A stretch of 64,000 nucleotides of DNA, taken from contig JANTQF010000172.1 in NCBI GenBank assembly GCA_032988165.1, positions 1-64,000 of the forward strand. Reading direction: 5' to 3'. This DNA comes from Emmonsiellopsis sp. PD_33. Its lineage: Eukaryota > Ascomycota > Eurotiomycetes > Onygenales > Ajellomycetaceae. Shown piece by piece: positions 22,881-35,344 of the stretch. The notes under the pieces are model-generated. The model saw only the letters and a list, made by a program, of their open reading frames with translations, did no database searches and had not been told where the DNA came from. Numbering within the stretch: the first letter of the stretch is position 1; the number at the start of each line of letters is the position of its first letter. The translations under genes and the position numbers were made by a program.

Positions 22881-24546
22881 ATGGGTTTGAGGGGGGTGTT
22901 TAAAGACGATGTTTCTTTGGATTTTGGACATGTTTGTACTATATACGGATACATTAGAGAGAGGAGAGGGATGGCCGCGGCCCCTTGACTCTATCTGTTG
23001 TTTGATGCTATTTTTCGCTGGCTTTTCTGGTCGATATCCAGCGCGTCTTTCTGATCTGTTCAGGCTTACCATCTTTGCAGTAAATGGGTTGATTGCAGTA
23101 CACAATTTGACAGCTGGAAGGTGTCATAAATCTCGTCTACACCGCTCCCTCTTTGCATAAGCTGGATGAGTTCGTTCCAGCCATTATTTTATGGAGCGGT
23201 GTCTTCGTCCTCCCAGCCTCCAGATATTGGCGTGCAGGCATGGTTATTGGGCTCTGCTGGATTCAAGCGGGAAAGACCAAGTAAATCAATAAATCAAAGG
23301 ATCCTATTTCCGGTTTATATTGTCAGGAGAAATCCACCAAGAAGCCGGCATAGCAGAAGTATTCATCGATGACTTCATCCACCGCCCAGCCACTAGATAT
23401 TTCTTTCCACCGCCAGCCCACCGCTAAATAACCCAACCACCAACCACCCAATGCCCAGGCAATAAGCAATGCAATCGGGCATCAAAACCACTTCGCCGTG
23501 CAGCATCAAACCCCAATCCAGGTCAGTCAGCCCGCTCTCATTGGGTTGGAAATCCACTTCAAACGAACCACCCCCCGACTAACAGCAACCCAGCCCACAT
23601 ATTTACACGACGGGGGCGGCCAGAGCATATACAGGATGCAGCCGTGGTTTGAGGACCCGTTCTTCCAAACTGCCGCCCGTTCCCGCTGGAATCAAACACG
23701 TAGCCTGATCCAAATCAAAGGGCATTGGCAGCAACGCGGCTGGCGGGTTGCTTGCTAGACCGTCTGGGACTGGCTGGATTGGTGATTGTGACGACAGACA
23801 GCGCAGACATGGCCTTGAGAGCACAGGATGAAGATGTCATATTAAATCTGAAGGCTGGGGAGAGAGCATAGCATGCCTCTACGATATCCCGCGGAGAGGA
23901 CTCGAGGACTCTCCTAGCCTCATTTCGGCGGAGACTCCGGAGTATCTATCTACCAGCAAGCCAGCCCCCTTGACCGCCCAAGTGGCCTCAACTCCAAGCT
24001 TCACCAGGGGTCCGGCATACCCATTTGGCACATCGAAGCACAGGTTGCAGATGGGACCACTCACGCGAGCTGCCACGACAGCAACTTGACTGGTTGCCCT
24101 GCTTCCAAGTGTGTTCTACCCGTCTATCAACGCGCCGTTCCCCCGTATGCACGCTGGTGGATGCTTGTGACGTTGTTCTATTCGGGCACGATAACTAAAC
24201 TATCAATGGGGGCAACGCTATTATTACCGTCACGCAGGTCTATCTTGTCTTGATACGTAGACGAGGGTCGTGGCGGGCGGCGGATCAATGGAGTGGGCAC
24301 CGTTTTGCTGGCCGCTCCTTTCTTATAAAATATTTAATGGATGCCAGGGCATCTGTTAAGTAACGAGGGTTTTCTTAAAACATCTACAGACAAACCGCTT
24401 CTATTCTTTTTTATCGCTGCTTGTTATTTTCTTATTTCTCCCTCTCCCTATCAGCGGGAAGAAGGTTTGTATTTTACGAACAAAAGCATAGCGTGGTACT
24501 TTTCACATTAGTACGGATCATATACATTCCATCGGACGCCTTAACG
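22881..24546. other. Long gene-free interval upstream of the BTB gene
   Basis: 1.67 kb with no coding region I can support. Small open frames on both strands lack domains or splice logic. A TATA-like element and a pyrimidine-rich leader occupy the last 230 bp. Confidence 0.45.
24324..24330 (+). promoter_or_regulatory. TATA-like element upstream of BTB gene
   Basis: TATAAAA followed by TATTTAA, about 220 bp before the BTB start codon at 24547. The stretch after it is pyrimidine-rich, as is common near fungal transcription starts. Position and sequence fit a core promoter, but nothing here proves use. Confidence 0.35.
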
Positions 24547-26261
24547 ATGACAGCCCCCTTGCCAGACTTCAATAGGTACGTTGGCCCCAAAATTATTTCA
24601 TACATCGTGACGGCACATTCAGAGGCATCAACTACCGTCGCTTCTTTCAAACTGCAATGGACACACTCCCCAAACCATCGCGCTCAAGCGGGCCGCTTTA
24701 ACAAGCCAACAAACACTACAACTCTAGACAACCCCCGGCTGACCCATCATTCTTCTCCATGATTGGAAACAGCATTATCCATTCGCCCCCCTTTACATTC
24801 CTCGTTGGTCCAGAACACACCAAACTCACCATCCAATCGGGCCTCGCGACACATGTCTCCCAGCGCCTCGATGAGTTAATGAACAATGGCCACACGCGAG
24901 AGTCGCGGCATCGCATCGCCGTGCTGGAGGAAGAGGATGTCGAAACCTTCGTCGGCTTCTGCGAGTTTGCATATACGGGCGACTACAATGTTCCCGTTCC
25001 ACAGTTATCACCGGCGCGGAGAGCTAGTCAGGGGATTGCTGGCGGGATGGGTTCGCCGCTAGTGTCTGCTACTCGTCCTCCCGCCCCATCGCCGCCCGCA
25101 ACACCACAGCCTGGAGATGGACCTCAGGAAAAGGCAGCAGATGTAGCAGGAGAGGGTGTAGCTGGTGCGGGAGGGGAGGGAAAACAGGAAGAAGAGGCGG
25201 ATGCGGAAGCAAACCAACAGGAGGAATCCAGTAAAGGCAAAAAGGGGAAGAAGAAGCAAAAGAAGCAAAAAGGAGGAGGAAATTCGAAAACCACAGCCAC
25301 GCAAGCCCTTGACGAAGAAGGTACAGCAGCCAACATGACCCCGCCCAGGACACCGCCGCCAATGGGAGATGAAAAATATGAAGAAGAGGACGCTCCCACA
25401 ACCGCAGCCGCAGCAGCAGAGAACACCACCCCCGACGAGGAAGACACAGCAACCCAACCACCCCCTCACATCCCCAGATCCGAAGCCGTCTCCGCGGCCC
25501 CAGACTGGTTCGACTTCGAAGCCACCCCGAAACCCGAAATGCCAAAACTCGAACCCGCCTTCCAAGGCTCGTTCCTCTCCCCCAAATCCCGCGGCCTGGG
25601 TCTATGGGGCGAATTCGCCTCCCTCCAATACCTCCACCACCAACGCACATCCGCCATAGCGCTCCCCTCCCCCCTATCCCGCACCCACAAGCAAGCCCAA
25701 GCCGACGAACACGGACACGGCTACGGCATCGCCCTCTCCACCAGCGAAACAATCCCCTACATCCTCTTCCACGCAAAACTCTACGTCTTCTCCACCCGCT
25801 ACCTAATCCCAACCCTCGCCCAACTCACCCTCAAAAAGCTGCACCGAGACCTCCTCTCCTTCCCCCTCTCCTCAACCACACCCCAACACCTCGCCCCCGC
25901 CAGCGCCGCCGCACTCATCCAACTCCTCCACTTCACATTCACAAATACGAAGCGCGACGATCCCGTGCTAGCACTGACGCCGACCGGCGGTGTGGCCCCC
26001 AGCGCCGTCGCGCAGAATGCCCTGCGCCAGAACGAGCTCAGGAAGCTGGTTACGCATTATGCGGCGTGTAGGGTGCGGGAGTTGGCGGCATATCAGCCGC
26101 CTGCGGGCGGGGCGGAGATGGGCATGGGCATGGGCATGGGTATGGGTATGGGGGTGGGGGTGGGGGGAGGAGGGGTGGTGGATACGGCGCAGTTGGGATT
26201 CCGTGATCTGTTGGATGCGGTCGGGGAGTTGGCGTCGGATTTGGTGTATCGGATGATGTGA
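24547..26261 (+). CDS. BTB/POZ-domain protein with long low-complexity insert
   Basis: 520 aa in two exons (24547-24575 and 24728-26261). The short first exon (MTAPLPDFN) is joined through gtacgt...ctctag to QPPADPSFFSMIGNS and supplies the normal N-terminus. A BTB fold is seen at about residues 30-95 (FTFLVGPEHTKLTIQSGLA ... FVGFCEFAYTGDY). Residues about 105-260 are low in complexity: Glu/Ala-rich, then a Lys block (KGKKGKKKQKKQKGGG), then Pro/Thr-rich. The second half (SETIPYILFHAKLYVFSTRYLIPTLAQLTL) matches the helical segment that normally follows the BTB core in fungal proteins of this type. A hexanucleotide repeat near 26117-26160 encodes alternating Gly-Met and Gly-Val. Partners, possibly a cullin-3 ligase, are not determinable. 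Confidence 0.85.
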
Positions 26262-28011
26262 GGGGGGAGGTTGATTTATTTGTAGAAAGAGGAGGCGGTG
26301 TGGGTTTTTGGGTGTTTTTATTTTTTACAAGGTTTCTTTGTTTTACGGATTTCCATTTCCTACGAGATATATTAACTTAACATTAACATACATCCGTCAT
26401 ATTTGCGCAAAGCGAGGGGCTTTCTTTCATTTTAGGGATAGGGGATTGGCGATATGGATAGCGGGGCTCGGAGGAGTTAATTAAATCTTTCTTTCTTTTT
26501 TTTTTCTCCTCTCCTCTCCTTCTCTTCCTTTGTGTTTTGGTTTCTCAGATTTTCTATTCTGGCATTTATTACATCCCTCATCATGTTATCCATTATCAAT
26601 CACTCAACCTGTTTTCTTCCTTCTTTGTATCTCTATCCCCATCTAAGTTCCAGCATTCATTGCCTCTAGCCAAGTTCTCAATCACCATCCATTGTCATTC
26701 TCATTTATATATAATACTATATATACAGATATATTGCCTATTCTTTCATCACCTATCTTATCTATCATTTCGGTTTCATCCTCCCCATATCCCACTCTTT
26801 CTTTCCCCACCCCCTATAATAATTAATCAAAACAATCAATTCCCCCATTTCATATTTGCTCTCATTTTCATGATGACACATTCTCTCCTCTCCCTCTTCC
26901 TCTCCCTCTCAGCTCTGTTGATACATTATAACCAAACCAAAACAAACCAAACTAACAATTCAATCCATACTACATATCCAACACAGCTTGGAATATTATT
27001 ATCATTGATAGATACATAACGATAGCTAGCTTACTTATTTATTTACTTACATATTATAGTAAGAAATGATATTGGCTATCATGTCTCCCTCTGGATTTTC
27101 CTGCATATCATATGTGAGGTAAAGAGAGAGAAGGGGGGTAGGGGAAGTAATGAAAAAAAGGTAGTTATATCATGTAGGTAGGTAGGTAGGTAGGTAGGTA
27201 GGTAGATTGGTAACTATTCGAGTTCGCTCACTTCACATATTAACTACTAGTAACCGACTAACTAAACTAGCTAGGTACGATAGATTTTGTATTCCAAAAA
27301 AGGAGAAAGGAAAGTAAAAAGACATCATCGCAAGGCGGGAAAATAGGAAAATGGACGCAAATAATAATAGAAATGGTAAGAAAAAATGAAAAACAAAAAG
27401 ACAACAGGCTAAAAACGGTGGGGTGGGGAGGGGTGGTGAAAAGTTATAAATGACATGAGAAATGAAAAAGAGTTTGTTTGTGCTTGTTGTTTGTTGTTTG
27501 GACTAGCTAGCTAATAAAAAGGTGGAGTAAAGGAAAAAAAACAAGAGACGATGATGACATACTTATACTTATAAAATATAGATATAGATATAGAGACGTG
27601 ATGGGTCAGATGCATGTATAGGCAGGGAAATGGAGAAGACAGGGGAAGGAAACTTTGTTAGGACAAAACACGATGGCATAAGGAAAGCTCTGGACAAAAG
27701 AAAAACATGTGCTGGGCGCGTATATATGGGAAAAAAGAGGGAAAGAAAGGAAAAGTAAAGGGAAAGACGGTCTAACTAGGTAATTAACTAATCTCGCTCA
27801 TGAAAAGATGACGTTGAAGGAGATGATGCCTGGGAAACGATGCCATATTGGTTGTTATGATGGGTTTGTAGGGATTTGTTCGTTTATTTCCCAAGGTTTC
27901 GCGGCGGGATGAGCGCTGGACTGGACTGAAGATGCCGTACGCTGATGGTAGTAGGTGAAAGGAAAACTGGCAAATTATAAAACATTATATAGATATTGTT
28001 CATAATGACAT
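26262..28011. other. Convergent 3' region with low-complexity DNA
   Basis: 1.75 kb between the BTB gene (+) and SLA1 (-). It contains a long pyrimidine-rich stretch at 26490-26960 and A/G-rich DNA at 27300-27780. A continuous open frame in the pyrimidine tract (Ser/Leu/His/Phe-rich) reflects base composition and not a gene. Confidence 0.45.
27174..27206. repeat. (GTAG)n microsatellite
   Basis: About eight tandem copies of a tetranucleotide (gtag) in the non-coding DNA between two convergent genes. Confidence 0.85.
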
Positions 28012-31000
28012 CTAAAACCCAAAAGGATTTGATGGCGCTGATGAAAAAGAAAAAAAGTCAGTAAACTTGCATCCCCTGAAAGTGGAATGGTAGAAAAATA
28101 GAGTAAACTCACTGGCTTGCGCAAGATTCGCCTTGAGCCCCGTCTGTTGCGGGGTAAGTTTTTTCGCATCCTTCTTCACGCCGAAACGAACAGGCGGAGG
28201 CGGTCCCGTTTTCTGGGGTTGCAAGGGGGCAAGCGTTGGCAGCTCTGGCATGGGAGGGATAGGAGGGGGCGAGGGTGTGAAGCTGGTATTGGGGCCAAGC
28301 CCATTCATGCCAGTGCGCTGAGATTGCATCGGAAGAGTGGTTATTGACCCGGTTTGCATGGGTAGTTGCTGTTGTGGTTGCGGTTGGAAGCCCTGGAAGC
28401 CGGTTTGCTGGGGCGCGAGGAATTGAGGTTGTTGCTGTCCCATGCCCTGTTGCTGGCCGTTCATGAATGACTGTTGTGGGGGCTGCAGACCGAATTGCTG
28501 CTGTTGTGGCTGCATAAGACCGGTCTGTTGAGGCTGCATCTGGTTGCCAAATGGTGATATCCCAGTTTGTTGTGGCTGCAGCTGTTGCTGGTTGTATTGC
28601 TGCTGGAATCGTTGCTGATTCAGCTCTCCAAGGCTGTGGCCAGCAGGGGCAATGTTGGGTGTCGACATTGGAAGGCCGGTAAGTTGGGGCTGCAAAGGGG
28701 GTGGTCCAAATGCGCTATTCTGTGGCAGATTCTGAGGTGCTGATAGCGGTCGGTCGGGTGGGGGTGGAAGAAGCGACCCTCCTTGATTCATCATGGGTGG
28801 GGGTTGCGGGCGCTGTCGTGGGGGCATTGCCTGTGGCTGTGGTTGCTGAGGTGCATAACCCGTCATTTGGGGTTGAAGACCTGGCTGCGGTTGCTGCGGT
28901 CCTAGCTGAGCGAAGAATGATGGATTTGCCCCTGTCTGCTGCGGCTGTTGAATTTGAGGGGGTTGTTGGGACACAGGAGGCTGTGTAGTTTGAGGCATAG
29001 GCTTTGGACTAATCACAATGGGAGCCTCGTCGAGGAGGGAGTCGAGCAGAGAGACATTTGCCATCGCTACTGTTGGGGGAGCTGTAGCCTGGGTCGATGG
29101 GGTGGTTGGAGCAGTGGTAGTAACAGCAGGCTTAGGGTGTTTGACCTCCCACGCGCTATCTTCAAAACCTCGAGCAACCTCCTTCTCCTTTGCGGGCGAG
29201 GCGGGTACCGGGGTTGGCGTTGGGGAGCTAGATTTGCCAGCAGCAGAACCGTCCTTGGATTCAAATGCCTTTGGATCTACTACATCACTGGTCTGGACGG
29301 CGGGAGCGGGACGACCCTTGCGGGTATTATTCCGGAGAGCTCCTCCAGGGCCGGAAAATAGACCACCAGCCTGCTCTTCACCGTTTCCAATGACTTCTTC
29401 ACCTCCAAAGCTGACATTGCGCATCTTTGCCTTTGAACCGGTCCGGTTAAACTTGTTGTCCAAATGTTTCATCACTCGTAAGATATCACCTTCCTTTAGT
29501 CCTAGAGTGCGTAGGTTTTCTGAGGTAATATCTGGCAGGACGCTTTCATCCATGGAATCCCTGGCAAAATTTTGGGCATAGCGTTCACACTGGTGGGGTC
29601 CAACTCCGGCCTTTAGGAACAAGTCGAACCAGTCATAGTCATTAGACTTGATACTTGCACCTACTTTCGCAGAATCGTTGGGGAGGCGACTGCGGCGTCG
29701 AATATCGGAAAGGGGCTTGTCCTCATCCAGGGATTGGCCGGTAACTCCCTCGACGTATTCCAGATCCTCGACGGACATTTTCGAAACAGGAACGGCGATT
29801 TTCACACCGTTCTGTTTATGAAGATGAATCTTTCCTTCCGCAAGACCGATAAACTCCGCTACGACGGTAAAGGTTCCAGTCCTATCGGTCCATTTCCGGG
29901 TTTTATGGGGGTCCGGTTCTGTGCCACACAGTCAGCATTTTCTCCGTAGAAGTGATCGAAATGAAGGCACGGCTTACTGGGTTTTGACCTGGAATCACGC
30001 TTCTGGTGTCGCTGTGAAGGTTGGTTACTAATTTCTCTGGAAAACAAACTGCTACCTCTCTCAGGAAGCTCAATGCCTGGGCCTACCTCGCCGATGCGCG
30101 AGTCGGTAGAGTCATGACTCTTCGACTTCCGCGCGGATTCCTTTGCCAGTCGGGCTTCCTCAAGCCGGTTTTGTTCAACAGTGGAAAGGCCTGCGTTGGT
30201 TCCTTTCTTGCTGGGTTCCGTAGGGGTCTCTATTCCGGTGATTTCGACATAACTGCTGGGTACAACGCCTTCCCGCCCATTTTTCAGGCGCCTAACCATC
30301 CACCATTCGTCAGATTTGGAGTCATCCAATATAATAACTTCATCGCCCACGGCAACAGTGACTTCGTCATCGCCCTGAGCCATGAAGTCGTATAGCATTT
30401 GCCCCTTTCTCCTCGTGCCTCCCTTGCCAGCCGCAATAACCTCCCTAAGTCCCTCAGCCTTATATCCACCCGCGATTTCTCCCAAGGCGGAAACAATTTC
30501 ATGCGCCGTATCCTTTGCACCGGCATGGAAGTCCACATTCTTACTTGGTCGGATTAGATCCATAAATACGTGTTTTCCTTCAATGGAGTAGTGAGTCAAC
30601 TTGTCAGCCGTCCATTCCTGATGTGGCCCGTCCGACGACTTCTCCGGTGAAATGAAAATCGTCCCGGTATTAATATTAATTCCTAGTGTTGTCGGCATCT
30701 TTTTTCTTTTTCCCATTACCGAAACCATTTCGCTAATGTTATACAGATGGTACCCGGATGGCGAAACCACGGATCTATACTCCTCAATGGTCGTCCCACT
30801 TCTATAGGGAGGAGATGGCTGGACACCGGGCGGCTGCTCATCCCTCACTGCGGCGTATTTCGGGCGAGCCGGCGGAGAAGGGGAGCGTGGAGATCGTGGG
30901 CGAGGAGACAGCTGGGGAGGGGATATTTGTTCCGACGGGGGGCGTCGAGGAAGAGCGGGTGGCGGGCTATTATCATCCCCCTCAGATTCTTCGGGAGTAT

Positions 31001-31807
31001 AGGTTGGCTGGGGCGATGCACTGAGGGGTACGATAGGAGGTGTGGGAGCAGGTCGAGGGCGCTCGGAGGATACGGAGGGTTGATTCTTATGGAGGATACC
31101 GGCAATGGCAGCAGCAGGGCCTGTAGCTGGGGGGCTGGAGGGAGAGACTGGAGATGGTGCTTGTTCTGGCTCCGGCTCAGCCGATCTTGCGGGGAGAGCG
31201 GGAGCTGAGGGGGCGGCCTTCTGAGTCGCAATCTCTTCCGTTATTTCAATATAGTTGGCCGGGGCAAATCCATAATCGTCATTGACGCCCACTAATGTCC
31301 AGTCCGGGTCCGAAGCGTCGTAGATGACGAGCTCAGCATTCTCCGGAAAGGAGACCTCCTCGTCCGTTTGGCGCGTATAATCGTAGAGGGCCTTCGCTTT
31401 GTGGGTCGGGTGCGCCTGTCGTAAAGGACAAAATTATTAGCAATTCGAGCCTTTCCCATTTTAACAATAAATGCCATCTAATTCAGCCATCCAACGACCA
31501 GATCCTTTGATGCAGGGGCCACCCAGTGAGGCAAAATGCAAACCAAACCAAGCCCACCTCAACCACAGAGCAAGAAGCCCAAACCCTCAAAACCCAGAAA
31601 ACAACTCACCTCTTCAACATAATTATTCGGCACTAATCCCACGGGCTCCTCATCATCCTCCTCCGCGGCCTTCTTCTTCGCCTTCCACCAATCATCATCC
31701 GAGCTCTTCTGTAATACGTATAGCAAATCGCCCTCGCTGATCTCTAGCTCATTATCGGCCTGCGGCGCATAGTCGTACACCGCAGTGTAAACTCCCACGA
31801 ACCCCAT
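28012..31807 (-). CDS. sla1: Endocytic actin-patch protein Sla1
   Basis: Adaptor of the cortical actin patch that recruits cargo and regulates Arp2/3 activators during clathrin-mediated endocytosis. 1155 aa in four exons: 31807-31610, 31415-29978, 29918-28113, 28037-28012. Domains in order: SH3-1 (about residues 3-66), SH3-2 (about 70-125), a Pro-rich linker, SH3-3 (about 403-462, GQMLYDFMAQGDDEVTV), SHD1 for NPFxD cargo (about 553-615, KWTDRTGTF ... GVKIAVPVSKMS), and a SAM-like SHD2 clathrin-box region (about 637-705, DYDWFDLFLKAGV). The rest is a Gln/Pro-rich tail with many QxTG repeats, the phosphorylation sites of Ark/Prk kinases in yeast. The last exon is only 26 nt and gives the conserved ending PSNPFGF. 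Every join keeps phase. Confidence 0.96.
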
Positions 31808-32869
31808 GATGTATTTGGGAACCTCCGGTTATATTTATATCTATCCGCCTCCGATCGGTATGGGTGTTGCGTATAGCCCCTTTTCCCAACGAATATGCGC
31901 ACGGAAGTGGTGGATTGCGTAGTGCTGATATATATATAATCCTAAGGTAAATCTTGTCGGTTCGCAAGAGAGCTTATTCTTTTCGCAGTGTGCGGAGCGG
32001 AATGGGAGAGGGAGGGCGGTTCGGGAAATGAGGAGGTGATAATCGGGGTAGTCCGTTCAAAGCCGGGGTGGATGAGCACGGAGCATCGAAATGGACCCCA
32101 AGCCACACCTGGTTCGGCCTGTGAATGATAACAGTGCGTCAAGAGACAACTGAAGCCAGCATTCGCATTCCAGTCAAAACCCTTCGGGGGTGCTGCAAGC
32201 TTGGCAAAGTAACATGCAAGCGGAGGGTTTACGAAAAGCTGCTTGGTGCTGGTGGTCTGCTGCGTCAGCCGCACAGGGCAGCAACAAAACACGGCAGCGG
32301 GCGAGGGCTGGGAGAGGCCGATGCTGGGGGAGAATGCGGTGGCGGCGGTGGCTCGAGAGGGCCGGACTGCGAGGGATGAGGCGGGTCAAGCAGCGGATTG
32401 CGACTTGGATGTCGTTGAGGCGAGGAGGAGTTGGCCCAAAGCGGAAATGGATGCGTCGGGCTGGAGGGCGGCCAGGGCGTAACTTACCGTACGCGGCTGA
32501 TACATCGGATTTGGGCGCGGGTTGGCGGTAGCAGTCACGTGTTTACAGGACATTACGTTTGATTTGTCATGTTCGTGTGTCGAGAGGATTCAATGGGGAA
32601 ATGTATAGAGATGTGGTTAAATAGACAACAATGAATGGGCGTGTATTTCTTGTTCGTATATTCCGCCGCATATACGGACTCAAGGACCACGGACAAAGAC
32701 TGATCTCTACGCATAACGGTTATATAGAAATGCCAACGGCCGGAGAGAGTAAAATATGGACAGTAGAATACCCAAGGCACGTGATATCAAATCGGCAAAA
32801 AGGAGGCGGGTTTATATACAACGAAGAAAACAATAAAAGAACATCAGGAAACCAGAATAGGAGCTGCTA
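31808..32869. other. Intergenic, no supported gene
   Basis: Promoter side of SLA1 and 3' side of YOS9, both on the minus strand. Nothing beyond short chance open frames. Confidence 0.4.
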
Positions 32870-34493
32870 TTATAGTTCTTCCTTGTACGCCTCGTCACTC
32901 CCTGTCTCAGCCTCATCGGGGTCTGCCCGGTTCTTATCTTTCTGATCCTTCTTCGCCTTCTTACTCTTCCCCTTCCCCCCCTTCCCCTCCTCTTCCCCCT
33001 CCTCATCACCTGTGTCAATAACAGCCCGCAATGTCGGGATCCCATTGGACTCAACCATCTCCAGCTTCCAATCGTGGCCCTCTGCAAGCTCTTCAAGCTG
33101 CTTCTTCAACGACTCAATCTTCTCCGTGTCAAGGTTGAACTTCTTCAACTCCTCGTTCGAAAGCTTATGCACCTCCCCTCCCTCCCTCCTAGCGACGACT
33201 TCAACTTTTTCTTTCACCGATGATACAACCTTGCCCTTCTCAAGGCGTTTCCCATCCCGTCCAACCAACTTCATCGCCCCAACTTCAATATCGCCAATGA
33301 TAGGCTTCGCTTCCGTAACAGTGTCGACGAGTTGTTCAGTATCGTGAAAGAGCTTTGCTTCCTCGAATTCAGCAACCCCGTCCGGAGTAATGATCTCACG
33401 ACACACGACGTGATTGGGGTCATCTTCTCTCGGTGGCTGGAAGGCGACGTCATTGCACAGTCGTGGGGTATAAATGATCATCAGGTAGGTACATGTGGAA
33501 ACCTCCTTGATCCAGCCAATACGGTCCGTAGATTGCGGATGGCAGTGGAACTGAACTTCGATCTTCCGGTCTCGCCCCGTCAAGTCACAGGTCGTGCCGT
33601 CTTCCAAATGCTGCACTAGATATCGCGAATCTCCCGTGGTCTGCAGTTCCGCTACATCGGTAGAGGCTTGTGGCCTACCATCAAACGAGCCGCTGCTTTT
33701 GCTACCCTCCGACTCCTTCTCCTTGCCCTTGCCCCCGCGAAATCTCCCTAGCACGTAGGAATGCGTGGCTGGGTCTTCAACGGGCGGATAAACCGGGACC
33801 CCATTCCCCGGCGGCAGTGCATGGAACTGCCTCACCTGGTCCATATAACAAAATGAATATGACCACCAGCCCGCAACATAATACATGCATTTATCCTTCA
33901 TTTCACTCAACAGTTCTAGTCCCCGATCTGCGGCCCGCGCAAGCTCATTCTCTTGCTCGGCTGGCGTAGTGCCCGCCGCTTCTGTTTCATTAATCGTTAC
34001 CACCTTGGGTATCGCGCAGAGGTATCGCATGCCGTCCAGAACCATCTCCTCGTACCTCTCCACGGTTTTCCCAGAGTCTGATGGCGATTCTGACTCGCTA
34101 TCTTCATTTTGATTCTGCTCATCCTGTAACGGTACCTGTCCCGGGTCTGAATAGTCGGGTTCTGATGAGGCGGAGGAGGCGGATGGAGAGGGCGAGGAGC
34201 TAGTAGGACCGTGTTTCGAGGAAGGTTCGGGCATTAATAGAGATTGCGCATCAGAGGCGAGGATATATTCATAAGGGAAAACAACTTCAAACTAGATTTC
34301 CAAACACCGGGTTAGTTATTTAGCCATGTTGAAGGAGGTTCAAGAACCAAAACAATAAAAGAGACAATCGACAAGTCCTTACCTGAGGAAAGGCCAAAAC
34401 ATCATCACGAACGTTAAAAGTTTTCCGACTCCCCAAGCCTAGCGTGGCATATGCCAGCAAGGCCGAGAGGGACGTTAGAGGGTGTCGCCGCAT
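32870..34493 (-). CDS. yos9: ER-associated degradation lectin Yos9 (OS-9 homologue)
   Basis: ER-lumenal lectin that reads trimmed N-glycans on misfolded glycoproteins and passes them to the Hrd1 ligase complex. 510 aa in two exons (34493-34383 and 34291-32870). The first exon gives the signal peptide (MRRHPLTSLSALLAYATLGLG) and the conserved block SRKTFNVRDDVLAFPQ-FEV. The mannose-6-phosphate-receptor homology domain lies at about residues 165-320, with CMYYVAGWWSYSFCYMDQVRQFH, the paired cysteines of CDLTGRDRKIEVQFHCHP and STCTYLMIIYTPRLC. The C-terminus is charged, Lys/Glu-rich and ends in KEEL, an HDEL-type retention signal in a weakened form. A Ser-rich acidic segment (about 65-115) separates the N-terminal block from the lectin domain. 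Confidence 0.95.
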
Positions 34494-35344
34494 ACTTGTA
34501 TGCGTATATAATTCCGGCGGAAGGCTCTATTTAGTTTGATGGTTCTAGTCCGGGCCAGGCTCTCCGAACGAAAGCTCCAAATCGAGCAGCCAGAAGTTGT
34601 AACTCCGGCCCGTATTTCAGGGCGATTATTTATCTAATCTGATGGCGGCCGTCTTGGGCGGAGATTGGATATGGGTCGTGGGTTGCGCTGCGACTTATAG
34701 GGCGCTGGATATGACTCGCGATCTCAAACTGCAGCGGGCCAAGGATTTCATCACGATTCAGGAATCGTATTCTATTCACTATCCGATTGCGACGGCGGAG
34801 TTTGGCGGTACCATGCGCGGGTTCGAAGTTGTCCTTGTAGCGACACGATAAGCGGGAGATCGGAGCGTGGCGGATATGGCGAGTGCTGGAAATGCAAGTA
34901 GTAAACAATAGGGGTATCTTGAATAGAGAGGCGAGTTGCGAGAGAGTCACTTAACTCCAGAAACTAGAATGCGGAGAGAAGATGAGTTGAAGATAAATTA
35001 TAAATCGATGAATTGAATGTCGTGGCATGATGTCGATGTCTTGGCATCCAGACCCAACTTCAGCTTCAACGTCCGACTTGGAGATATTTAAAGTATTCTA
35101 TTGCTTTGAATGCACTGACAGTCTATGCTTTATTCCATACATATGTTGTTCTATTATGCTCTTCCAAATGTATTGCGGTAACTCTCTCTAATACCAGGCT
35201 ACACAGGTCTCGTTTATTCCTCTATCCTCTATAGAGCTGCTCCAGCCCAGCAAGGTCCATCTAGATCAGGGGAAATTATACTATCAACAACATAAATTAC
35301 AATTCGCATATCAGGACACATCCATGAAATCCCCCACTAACACA
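34494..35344. other. Intergenic, no supported gene
   Basis: Promoter of YOS9 and 3' flank of the GPI-protein gene. A 69-codon open frame on the plus strand (34642-34851) has no recognisable content and is not called. Confidence 0.4.

Noticed and set aside
22293..23105. 270-codon open frame on the minus strand over jac1
   Set aside because: It is antisense to a recognised gene and exists because GC-biased third positions remove stops; His/Leu/Arg-rich text without domains.
25069..25812. 247-codon minus-strand open frame over the BTB gene
   Set aside because: Mirror of the low-complexity Pro/Glu-rich coding strand; no domain.
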